DNA of 64,000 nt, taken from NCBI RefSeq assembly GCF_037027445.1, contig NZ_JBANDL010000002.1:4906001-4970000 (forward strand). Direction: 5' to 3'. Shown piece by piece: positions 31,262 to 39,603 of this stretch. Position 1 is the stretch's first letter; each line of letters begins with the position of its first letter. The notes below the pieces were generated by a model. That model ran no database searches and had not been told where the DNA came from. It saw only the letters and a program-made list of their open reading frames with translations. The DNA comes from Lysobacter firmicutimachus. Lineage in GTDB: Bacteria; Pseudomonadota; Gammaproteobacteria; Xanthomonadales; Xanthomonadaceae. A program made the position numbers and the translations under genes.

Positions 31262-34108
31262 ATGCTGGCCTGGCTCGACCGGATCAGCGTGCGCCACCAA
31301 CTGTGGGGCCTGTTCGGCCTGTTCCTGCTGACCGGCGCCAGCGTGCTGGTCATCGACGAGGTCGAACAGTACCGGGCACGCAAGACCCTGCACGCCTTGA
31401 AGGACGACGGCCTGATCGGCCTGCGCTTGCTCAAGACCGTGTCCGACGCCTACGGCCTGGACGTGGTCGACACCACCTTTCGGGTGCGCAACGGCCTGGT
31501 CGGCTGGGACGAGGGCCTGCGCCGGGTCGACGACGCGCGCCGGCGCATCGACCGCGGCTGGCGGCGGCTGCAGCACCTGCCGCATACCGCGATCGAGCAC
31601 GATCAGTTGCGCGCCGCCGAACAGGCCCGGCACGACGCCGACGCCGCCACGGCCGAACTGCAGGCGATCCTGCGCCGACGCGACCTGCCCGCGCTGGGAC
31701 GCTTCGCCGACACCCGCCTGTATCCGTCGATCGACCCGTTGACCCAGCGCCTGCAGGCCATCTCCGACCTGGAGCTGATCCAGGCCGAGGCGGTGGTCCG
31801 CGCCGACATCGCCCGCAGCGAGCGGGTCAGCCTGCTGCGCATCGGCCTGTCGCTGGCGGCGCTGTTGCTGGCGGCGCTGGTCGGCCGGCGGGTGCTGCGC
31901 AACGCCTCGCGCGGCGTGGTCCGGCTGACCTGGCTGGCGCGGCGCATGCGCGAGCACGACTACACCGCCGAGCCCGGCGAGTTGCCGCCGGGCGAACTCG
32001 GCGCGGTCATGCAGGCCTTCATCGACATGCGCCGCGACGTGCTCGGCTTCGAGACCGAACTGACCGGCCAACTGATCCGCAACGAGCGCACCCGCGCCGA
32101 GTTGGAACGGCGCGAGCGCTTCCAGCGCTCGCTGCTGGAAGCGGCGCAGACCGCGATCCTGGCGGTCGACGAGCAAGGCCGCTTCAGCCTGGTCAATCCT
32201 TTCGCCGAACGCCTGCTCGGCATCCGCGCCGAGGAAGCGATCGGCCGCGATTACCTGCACTCGGTGTTCGAAGGTCGCGCACTGCGCGCGCTGGCCAGCG
32301 AACTGGGCATGCGCCTGGGCCGGCCGGTGGAGGCCGACTGGACTGCGCTGCGCGAACTCGCCCGCTTGCGCGCCGCGCCGCGCGAGATCCGGCTGCGCCA
32401 CCGCAACGGCACCTGGGTGCCGGCGCTGGTCGCGGTCTCGGCGACCGCCGACGAAGACGACCGTCCCGGCCTGCTGCTGATCGCCGCCGACCTCAGCGCG
32501 CTGAAGCGGCTGGAACGCGAGCTGCGGGTCAGCGAAGCGCGGGCGCAGGACGCGAGCCGGGCCAAGTCCTCGTTCCTGGCGGCGATGAGCCACGAGATCC
32601 GCACGCCGATGATCGGCGTTACCGGCATGATCGAAGTGCTGGCGCATTCGCGCCTGGACCCGGAGCAGCGGCACGCGCTGGAAGTGATCCAACAGTCCTC
32701 GCAGTCGCTGCTGCAGATCATCGGCGACATTCTCGACTTCTCCAAGATCGAGGCCGGCCGGCTGGAGCTGACGCTGGAACCGACCGCGCTGCCGGCCTTG
32801 CTGCGGACCACCGTCGCCGGCTTCCTCGGCGCCGCCGCCAGCCGCGGCATCGAACTGCACTGCGAGGTCGACCCGCGGGTGCCGCCGGCGCATCGCGCCG
32901 ATGCGCTGCGGTTGCGGCAGATCCTCGGCAACTTCCTGTCCAACGCGGTCAAGTTCACCGAACGCGGCACGGTCGAGGCGGCGCTGATCTACGAGGGCGA
33001 GGCCGCGCCCGACGCCGACGGCCGGCCGCGCGACGCGCTGTGCTTCCGCGTCTGCGACACCGGCATCGGCATCGGCGCCGAGCAGCAACAGCATTTGTTC
33101 GAACCCTTCAGCCAGGCCGACAACGAGACCACCCGCCGTTACGGCGGCACCGGCCTGGGCCTGGCGATCTGCCGCCGACTGGCGACGCTGATGGAAGGCG
33201 AGATCGAACTGGACAGCGAACCCGGTCGCGGCACCACCCTGCGATTGCGCCTGCCGTTGGCGCGCGCCCGCGAAGCCGAGCTGCCGCCCGCGACCGCGCC
33301 GATCGGCGACGGTGCGGCCCTGGCCGCGCGCGCGGTGCCCGACGTCGAGCAAGCGCAGCGCCAGCGCAGCCTGATCCTGCTGATCGACGACCATCCGACC
33401 AATCGCCTGGTGATCGCGCGGCAACTGGCCTTGGCCGGCTACGCCAGCGAGCCGGCGGCCGGCGGCGAGGACGGCTTGCAGCGCTGGCGCAGCGGCCGCT
33501 ACGCGTTGCTGCTGTCGGACGTGCACATGCCGGGCATGGACGGCTACGCCCTGGCGCGCGCGGTGCGCGCCGAGGAAGCGCGCGAGCGCCGGCCGCGCAC
33601 GCCGATCGTGGCCCTGACCGCCTCGGCCCTGAAAGGCGAGGCCGAGGCCTGCCTGGACGCGGGCATGGACGATTACCTGGTCAAGCCGGTCGCGGTCGCG
33701 CGACTGGCCGCCTGCCTGCAACGCTGGTTGCCGCATACCGCGAACGCCGCCGAAGCGGCGCCGGACGAGCGCGACCCGGCCGAACAGGCGCAGGTGTTGG
33801 ACCGCGAGGTCCTGCGCGGCCTGCTCGCCGAAGGCGAGGGCAACGCCGGCGACGTGCTCGACGACTTTCTCGCTGCGATGGCCCAGGACCACAGCGTGCT
33901 GCACGGCGCGCACCGCGACGGCGACATCGTCGCCGTACAGCGCCAGGCGCACCGGATCAAAGGCGCCGCCGCACTGGTCGGCGCGCACGAACTCGAACGC
34001 GCCGCGCTGGCCCTGGAGCAGGCCGCGCGCGCCCAGGACTGGGCCCTCGTACTGCCGCTGCTGAGCGACTTGGAGACGGCGTTGGAACGCTTGCGGCGTC
34101 TGGTTTGA
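31262..34108 (+). CDS. Hybrid sensor histidine kinase (HK-REC-HPt)
   Basis: A 948-residue membrane sensor. Two transmembrane helices (about 14-34 and 193-212) flank a periplasmic helical sensor of ~155 residues. Then a HAMP-like linker, a PAS domain (ILAVDEQGRFSLVNPFAERL), HisKA with the phosphohistidine in FLAAMSHEIRTPM, HATPase with N, G1 and G2 boxes (NFLSNAVKFTERG, CDTGIGIG, YGGTGLGLAI), a REC domain (LILLIDDHPTN, acceptor Asp in LLLSDVHMPGMDG, LVKPV), and a C-terminal HPt with QAHRIKGAAALVGAHELE. It starts 7 bp after the REC-EAL gene and is almost certainly cotranscribed with it. The signal sensed is unknown. Confidence 0.95.
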   Translation: MLAWLDRISVRHQLWGLFGLFLLTGASVLVIDEVEQYRARKTLHALKDDGLIGLRLLKTVSDAYGLDVVDTTFRVRNGLVGWDEGLRRVDDARRRIDRGWRRLQHLPHTAIEHDQLRAAEQARHDADAATAELQAILRRRDLPALGRFADTRLYPSIDPLTQRLQAISDLELIQAEAVVRADIARSERVSLLRIGLSLAALLLAALVGRRVLRNASRGVVRLTWLARRMREHDYTAEPGELPPGELGAVMQAFIDMRRDVLGFETELTGQLIRNERTRAELERRERFQRSLLEAAQTAILAVDEQGRFSLVNPFAERLLGIRAEEAIGRDYLHSVFEGRALRALASELGMRLGRPVEADWTALRELARLRAAPREIRLRHRNGTWVPALVAVSATADEDDRPGLLLIAADLSALKRLERELRVSEARAQDASRAKSSFLAAMSHEIRTPMIGVTGMIEVLAHSRLDPEQRHALEVIQQSSQSLLQIIGDILDFSKIEAGRLELTLEPTALPALLRTTVAGFLGAAASRGIELHCEVDPRVPPAHRADALRLRQILGNFLSNAVKFTERGTVEAALIYEGEAAPDADGRPRDALCFRVCDTGIGIGAEQQQHLFEPFSQADNETTRRYGGTGLGLAICRRLATLMEGEIELDSEPGRGTTLRLRLPLARAREAELPPATAPIGDGAALAARAVPDVEQAQRQRSLILLIDDHPTNRLVIARQLALAGYASEPAAGGEDGLQRWRSGRYALLLSDVHMPGMDGYALARAVRAEEARERRPRTPIVALTASALKGEAEACLDAGMDDYLVKPVAVARLAACLQRWLPHTANAAEAAPDERDPAEQAQVLDREVLRGLLAEGEGNAGDVLDDFLAAMAQDHSVLHGAHRDGDIVAVQRQAHRIKGAAALVGAHELERAALALEQAARAQDWALVLPLLSDLETALERLRRLV

Positions 34109-34190
34109 GGGCGGGCCTCGAGAGCTGAGAGCAAGCTCCCTCGGTGCGCCCCTGGCAAGGGGGAACCGGCACGCGCTGCGCTCACACGGG

Positions 34191-34299
34191 GTAGGAGCAG
34201 CGCAAGCCGCGACCACGAAAAGGCAGAGCCTTCAACACCGCCGCCGCCGAACGAAGCCGCAAACGCCCGCCGGTAGGAGCGGCGTAAGCCGCGACAACC
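34191..34299. repeat. Pair of GTAGGAGCGGCG-type REP elements
   Basis: Two direct copies, GTAGGAGCAGCGCAAGCCGC at 34191 and GTAGGAGCGGCGTAAGCCGC at 34273, 82 bp apart. Each contains a GCGGC/GCCGC dyad. They are the same family as the inverted pair at 62620-62771. The gap 34109-34565 holds no gene; a decayed copy (CCCGTCGCGGCTTATGG) lies near 34486-34502. Confidence 0.8.
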
Positions 34300-34565
34300 G
34301 AAGCAGCGGAATGCCACGCCGCCGGCCGAAAATCGCCATCGGCCCAAAGAACACCCGATTGCCCCGGCGTCGGTGGCTGACCAACTGCGCGGCGCAGCGG
34401 CGGGCAGCGGTTACACCGCTCCTGCCCAAAGGCGGGAACACCGTTCCGAACCAGAACGCGCTCGTCAGGACGGCTGCGCATCTCCCGTCGCGGCTTATGG
34501 CCGGAAAAATTCCCGCGCTACGCCCCCCTACCCGGAACGCTGCCCGAAACGCGCTCGGCGCAGGC

Positions 34566-35339
34566 TCACTTGGCCTGCGCGTCCTCGACCGGGATGCGAT
34601 GCTCGCGCAGCCACTCCACCACCGCCTCGCGCTGATCGCGGGTGCGGGCGTTGAGCAGCTTGCTGGGGGTCATGAACATGAAGCGCTGGAAGCTCGCGCC
34701 CTGCACGTTGCGCGCGTTCGGACTGGCGCCGGCCTTGAGCAGGGTCAGGGCATGACCGAATTCGTTGACCTTGGCCGCCTCGTGCAGCGGCGTGTTGCCG
34801 GTGCGGTCGGCGAGGTCGGGCTTGGCGCCGGCGGCCAGCAGCGCCTCGAAGTTTTCCTCGCGCTCGCCCATCAACGCCGACGCCAGCGGGCTGGCGCGGG
34901 TCACGGTGTTGGGCAGGTTCGGGTCCACGCCCTGGTCGAGCAGCGCGCGCAGCAGCCGCGGGTCGTTGGCCATCGCCGCCAGATGGACCACGGTCATGCC
35001 GTCGTCGCTGCCGACCGCAGGGTCGGCGCCGGCGCTGAGCAACGCCTTTAGGCCGTCGGTGCTGCGGTGGTACAGCGCCCACTGCAGCGGCGTCACTCCC
35101 TTGGCGCCGCGGGCATTGGGATCGGCGCCGGCGGCGACCAGCTCGCGCACGCGCGCGCCGTTGCCTTCGGCGGCCGCCTCGGCCAGCTCGGCGTTGCGCA
35201 GGTCGGGGAAAACTTCGCTGGCTTGCATCGATCCGCTCCCAGGGCCGGCACACGCCGTGCAGACCGACAGCATAAGCAAGACGGCGGCGGCCATCACGCG
35301 CGAGGGCAGGCGCCGCAGGATCGGAGAGTGCGCGGGCAT
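34566..35339 (-). CDS. Ankyrin-repeat lipoprotein
   Basis: A 257-residue exported protein. Signal and lipobox: VMAAAVLLMLSVCTAC. About five ankyrin repeats cover residues 45-215: LAEAAAEGNGARVRELVAAG, VTPLQWALYHRSTDGLKALL, TVVHLAAMANDPRLLRALLD, and NTPLHEAAKVNEFGHALTLL are clear. The start at 35339 is preferred because AGGTGA precedes it; a GTG nine bases upstream is possible. The protein likely acts by protein binding at the inner face of the outer membrane (inference). The upstream gap 35349-35580 shows only a TCGGGCC-rich intergenic segment. Confidence 0.85.
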   Translation of the reverse strand: MPAHSPILRRLPSRVMAAAVLLMLSVCTACAGPGSGSMQASEVFPDLRNAELAEAAAEGNGARVRELVAAGADPNARGAKGVTPLQWALYHRSTDGLKALLSAGADPAVGSDDGMTVVHLAAMANDPRLLRALLDQGVDPNLPNTVTRASPLASALMGEREENFEALLAAGAKPDLADRTGNTPLHEAAKVNEFGHALTLLKAGASPNARNVQGASFQRFMFMTPSKLLNARTRDQREAVVEWLREHRIPVEDAQAK

Positions 35340-35583
35340 GGCGATCACCTGGATTCGCTGGGTCGGCCGATGCTAGCGCAGGCCGGCGCCGACGGCTGCG
35401 AAGTCAGTCTCGTCGCGCCGTCCGGCCCCCGTCGCGATCCCCACCCCGCCGAACGAATCTCGGGCCGGGAAGAGCATGCGCTCGTAACCCCGGAGCGAAG
35501 CCGAAACCGCCCCCTCCCCCTTTTTCAATGCAGGTACGGGGAGGGGCTTCCGCTCTTGGCCCGACAAGCGACGGCGGCGCGAC

Positions 35584-37089
35584 TCAATCGAAGGGGTTGA
35601 GGAAGCTGCCGACGTCCTTGGCCACATTGACCGTGCCCTCGGCGACGTCGCCGACCACGTCGAAGGTCGCCTCGGCCACGGTGCCGACGCCGTCGATCAC
35701 CGCCTCGCTGACGTCGCCCAGGTCCTCGGCGCGCGCACCCAACCATTGGCCGCTGTCCTCGAGCCAACCGCCGACCGTGTCGCCGGCGCCTTCCAGGCCG
35801 ACGTATTCGCCGAGGTCGCGGATCAGCCCGCCGCTCAGTTCGCCGGCGCCCTGCAGCACGTCGCCGGTCAGGTCGAACGCGCCTTCGGCGACGTCGCCGG
35901 TCAGATTGACCAGACCTTCGGTGACGTCGCCGGCCAGCTTCAGCGTGCCGTCGATGTAGCGGCCGTTGGCGTACTCGTTGTTGATCACGCCGTCCAGGTC
36001 GCCGCCGAAGTCGTAGCCGACGTTGAAGGCGTCGACGCCGAGGTCGACCACTTCCTGGATGCCGTCGCCGAGCAGGTCGATGCCGGTTTCGGACACGGTT
36101 TCGGCCATCGCGTCGAGCGCGCCGAGTTCGTCGCCCTCGGTGCTTTCGGTCGGGGTCGGCGTCTGGGTCTTCATCGCCTCGATCACGGTCGCGCTGCCGT
36201 GCGCGCTGAGCACGTTGGGCCAGCCTTCCGGATGCTTGAGGTTGAGCTCGAAGCCGACCGCATCGGGCATGCCGTTGAGCACTTCGACGCTCTGCTGCAC
36301 GCCGGTCAGCGGATCGCCGTCGACGTTGTAGCGGCGGATCTGCCCGTCTTCGGCCTGCGAGCGCGCCTCGTGCGGGCTGAAGCCCAGGTCGCGCAGGGTG
36401 TCGTTGCTGAGGCCGGCGGCGTTGAAGGTCACCGCGGTGTTGCCGGTGGCCAGGGCCGCGGTCGAGGCCAGGCCGCCGCCGAGGGAGTGTCCGGTGTAGA
36501 CCACGTTGTCGCCGAACGCGGCCTCGGCTTCCTTGGCCAGCGCCACCGCCTGCTTGTACTGGCTGGTGTTGAAGCCCAGGCCCTGGCCGACGTCGTTAGC
36601 GATGTCGCCGTCGCCGAGCGGGTTGTAGCCGTTGGTGCCGGCGAAGGCGACCACGTACTGGCCGTTGCCGTTGGTGTAGATCGCGGCGCGGAAGCCCGAG
36701 CTTTCGACTTCCAGATCGTTCGGGTCGATGCCCGCCGGCTGGCCGTCCGGCGTCTTGAGCGCGCTGACCTGCTCCGGGCTCAGGCGCGTCCAGCCCGCGG
36801 CGCCCTTGCCTTCGGTGTCGTAGACATCGCTGGACAATTCGGCCAGCGCGGTGTCGATCTCTTTCTGCGGCTGCTGGCCGTAGAGCTGTTCGCTGAAGGG
36901 CTTGGTCTCGGCCTTCGGCACCGGCGCATACGGGCTGTAGGGCAGTTCGATCGGCGCCGCCGGCGCCTGCTCGACCACCGGGGCTGGCGTCGCCGGCTGT
37001 TGCGGTTGCTGCTGGTGCAGCAGCTGGTCGATCAGCCCGGGCAGTTGCGCGAAGCGCAGCAGCGGATTCGAGAATTCCGGAAAGCTCAT
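35584..37089 (-). CDS. Lipase-like protein with 11-residue C-terminal repeats
   Basis: A 501-residue protein without a signal peptide. Residues 1-45 include a Gln/Pro-rich stretch (HQQQPQQPATPAPVVEQAP). Residues 60-310 are a class-3-lipase/Mbeg1-like alpha/beta-hydrolase: AALAELSSDVYD-like helix, IYTNGNGQYVVAFAGTNGYN, nucleophile in YTGHSLGGGLAST, later Asp and His in NVDGDPLTG and VLSAHGS. The C-terminus (about 380-501) has at least three consecutive 11-residue repeats of pattern DVxEGxxxLTG, then further copies. Lipases without signal peptides in this family can be type IV or VI secretion effectors; no secretion gene is near, so this is open. The gene sits alone, divergent from ggt. Confidence 0.75.
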   Translation of the reverse strand: MSFPEFSNPLLRFAQLPGLIDQLLHQQQPQQPATPAPVVEQAPAAPIELPYSPYAPVPKAETKPFSEQLYGQQPQKEIDTALAELSSDVYDTEGKGAAGWTRLSPEQVSALKTPDGQPAGIDPNDLEVESSGFRAAIYTNGNGQYVVAFAGTNGYNPLGDGDIANDVGQGLGFNTSQYKQAVALAKEAEAAFGDNVVYTGHSLGGGLASTAALATGNTAVTFNAAGLSNDTLRDLGFSPHEARSQAEDGQIRRYNVDGDPLTGVQQSVEVLNGMPDAVGFELNLKHPEGWPNVLSAHGSATVIEAMKTQTPTPTESTEGDELGALDAMAETVSETGIDLLGDGIQEVVDLGVDAFNVGYDFGGDLDGVINNEYANGRYIDGTLKLAGDVTEGLVNLTGDVAEGAFDLTGDVLQGAGELSGGLIRDLGEYVGLEGAGDTVGGWLEDSGQWLGARAEDLGDVSEAVIDGVGTVAEATFDVVGDVAEGTVNVAKDVGSFLNPFD

Positions 37090-37330
37090 GGCGCGACCCT
37101 GTTCCGTTATCTGGACGGCAGCGTATGTACTGACAAGATCGGCAAACAGCTGGTGCCTTCCCCAGCTAGGGTCGACCCTAGGTCGCCCTCTGGGGGGGAG
37201 TTGAGCCGGGCACGGAATGGGCCGACCGACATGAGCCCGGCGGCTTGAGCCCTTTCGCCCCCTTGCCTTCGGCCCGGGCGGGCCCGGCGCCGACTGCGCT
37301 ATCGTCGCTCGTCCACCGGAGAGAGCCGTC

Positions 37331-39070
37331 ATGTCCCGACCGATCATCGCGCGACGCCGGCCGGCGCTGCGCGCCGCGCTGGCCCTGGCCTGCGCCCTGG
37401 CCCTGCCCACCGCGGCGCCGGCCGCCGACCGCATCGGCGGCCAGCCCTTCGCCACCCGCAGCGAGGTCTACGCCCCGCATGCGATCGCCGCCACCTCGCA
37501 CCCGCTGGCCACCCAGATCGCGCTGGACACGATGAAGGCCGGCGGCAGCGCGATCGACGCGGCGATCGCCGCCAACGCCGCGCTCGGGCTGATGGAACCG
37601 ACCGGCAACGGCATCGGCGGCGATCTGTTCGCGATCGTGTGGGACCCCAAGAGCAAAAAGCTGCACGGCTACAACGGCTCCGGCCGCTCGCCCAAGGCGC
37701 TGAGCCTGGCCGAGTTCGAGAAGCGCGGGCTCAAGGAAGTGCCGGCGCACGGCCCGCTGCCGGTCACCGTGCCCGGCACGGTCGACGCCTGGTTCGCCCT
37801 GCACCAGCGCTTCGGCCGCAAGCCGATGGCCGAGAACCTGGCGCCGGCGATCCGCTATGCCCGCGAAGGCCACCCGGTGCACGAGGTGATCGCCTATTAC
37901 TGGAACGCCTCGGTGCCGCGGCTGTCGAAGTGGCCGGGCTTCAAGGAGCAGTTCACCCTCGACGGGCGCGCCCCGCGCACCGGCGAGATATGGAAGAACC
38001 CGAATCTGGCCGACACCCTGGAACAGATCGCGCGCGGCGGCCGCGATGCGTTCTACCAGGGCGATATCGCCCGCACCATCGACGCCTATTTCAAGGCCAA
38101 CGACGGCTTCCTGCGCTACGAGGACCTGACCGAGCACCGCGGCGAATGGGTCGAGCCGGTCAGCAGCAATTACCGCGGCTACGACGTCTGGGAACTGCCG
38201 CCCAACGGCCAGGGCATCGCCGCGCTGCAGATCCTCAACATCCTGGAAGGCTACGACCTGAAGGCGCACGGCTTCGGCAGCGTCGAGCACGTGCACCTGT
38301 TCGCCGAAGCCAAGAAACTGGCCTTCGCCGACCGCGCGCGCTGGTACGCCGACCCGGCGTTCGAGAAATCCTCGCCGGTGGCCAAGCTGATCTCCAAGGA
38401 CTACGCCGCGCAACGCCGCAAGCTGATCTCGATGGACAAGGCACTGCGCGAGGCGCAGCCGGCGACGCCGGCGCAGCTCGACCAGGGCGACACCATCTAC
38501 CTGACCGTGGCCGACGCCGACGGCATGATGGTTTCGCTGATCCAATCCAACTACCGCGGCATGGGCAGCGGCATGGCGCCGCCGGGGCTGGGCTTCATCT
38601 TCCAGGACCGCGGCGAGCAATTCGTGCTCAAGGAAGGGCATCCGAATTCGTTCGCGCCGGGCAAGCGCCCGTTCCACACCATCATTCCCGCGTTCGTGAC
38701 CAAGGACGGCAAGCCCTGGCTGTCGTTCGGGGTGATGGGCGGGGCGATGCAGCCGCAGGGGCATGCGCAGATCCTGATCAACCTGATCGACTTCGGCATG
38801 AACCTGCAGGAAGCCGGCGACGCGCCGCGGATCCAGCACGACGGTTCGACCGAACCGGCCGGGCAGGCCACGGCGATGAGCGACGGCGGCGAGCTCGACC
38901 TGGAGACCGGCTACCCGTACGAAACCGTGCGCGAACTGATGCGCCGCGGCCACAGCGTGCGGTTCGCGCACGGGCCTTACGGCGGCTACCAGGCGATCAT
39001 GGTCAACCCGCACGGCGGCTACATCGGCGCCAGCGAGTCGCGCAAGGACGGTCAGGCGGCCGGCTATTGA
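37331..39070 (+). CDS. ggt: Gamma-glutamyltransferase
   Basis: A 579-residue periplasmic enzyme of the Ntn-hydrolase type that cleaves gamma-glutamyl bonds of glutathione. A signal peptide (residues 1-31, ending AAPAADRI) is followed by the large subunit (GGSAIDAAIAANAALGLMEP, TGNGIGGDLF). The autocatalytic nucleophile is Thr388 in QGDTIYLTVADADG; the small subunit follows, with NYRGMGSGMAPPGLGFIFQD and FGVMGGAMQPQGHAQILIN. The length matches the family. It is followed after 49 bp by a gamma-glutamylcyclotransferase-like gene, giving both steps of a glutathione-salvage path in one locus (inference). Confidence 0.94.
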   Translation: MSRPIIARRRPALRAALALACALALPTAAPAADRIGGQPFATRSEVYAPHAIAATSHPLATQIALDTMKAGGSAIDAAIAANAALGLMEPTGNGIGGDLFAIVWDPKSKKLHGYNGSGRSPKALSLAEFEKRGLKEVPAHGPLPVTVPGTVDAWFALHQRFGRKPMAENLAPAIRYAREGHPVHEVIAYYWNASVPRLSKWPGFKEQFTLDGRAPRTGEIWKNPNLADTLEQIARGGRDAFYQGDIARTIDAYFKANDGFLRYEDLTEHRGEWVEPVSSNYRGYDVWELPPNGQGIAALQILNILEGYDLKAHGFGSVEHVHLFAEAKKLAFADRARWYADPAFEKSSPVAKLISKDYAAQRRKLISMDKALREAQPATPAQLDQGDTIYLTVADADGMMVSLIQSNYRGMGSGMAPPGLGFIFQDRGEQFVLKEGHPNSFAPGKRPFHTIIPAFVTKDGKPWLSFGVMGGAMQPQGHAQILINLIDFGMNLQEAGDAPRIQHDGSTEPAGQATAMSDGGELDLETGYPYETVRELMRRGHSVRFAHGPYGGYQAIMVNPHGGYIGASESRKDGQAAGY

Positions 39071-39119
39071 TCCGCGGCCTTCTCGGCGGGTACGTCGCTC
39101 CTTTACCGCGAACTCCGAC

Positions 39120-39473
39120 ATGACCGACACATACGACCAACGCCTGTTCTCCTACGGCACCCTGCAACTGCCGGCCGTGCAGCAGGCCACCTTCGGCCGC
39201 CTGCTGCAGGGCCGCGCCGACGCGTTGACCGGCTTCCGCCGCACGATGGTCGGGATCGAAGATCCGCAGGTCGTCGCCACCAGCGGCGAGGCCTATCACC
39301 CCATCGTCGAGGCCAGCGGCGACCCGCACGACCGCGTCGACGGCACGGTGTTCGCGATCAGCGCCGCGGAACTGGCGCAGGCCGACGCGTACGAAGTGGA
39401 CGAGTACGAACGCGTCCAAGCCGAACTGGCCTCCGGGCAACGCGCCTGGGTATACGTCAAGCGGCGCGGTTGA
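39120..39473 (+). CDS. Gamma-glutamylcyclotransferase-like (AIG2/GGCT fold) protein
   Basis: A 117-residue cytoplasmic protein. The GGCT-fold opening FSYGTLQLPAVQQATFGR contains the YGTL substrate loop. A conserved Glu expected as general base is in EVDEYERVQAELASG. Such enzymes release 5-oxoproline from gamma-glutamyl compounds or act as gamma-glutamylamine cyclotransferases. Its place right after ggt fits a salvage role for gamma-glutamyl groups. The small size is normal for the AIG2-like group. Confidence 0.88.
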   Translation: MTDTYDQRLFSYGTLQLPAVQQATFGRLLQGRADALTGFRRTMVGIEDPQVVATSGEAYHPIVEASGDPHDRVDGTVFAISAAELAQADAYEVDEYERVQAELASGQRAWVYVKRRG

Positions 39474-39603
39474 CGCCGCGCCGCGGCATTCGGCGCCGCA
39501 ACGATCCGCGCCCCTTCAACGCCGCAGCGACGATCGTGGCCATGGCGGTCGTCGCCGCGATCGCCGCATTGCCTCCTGCATCCCGCCCGAAAACGGCGCG
39601 CGC

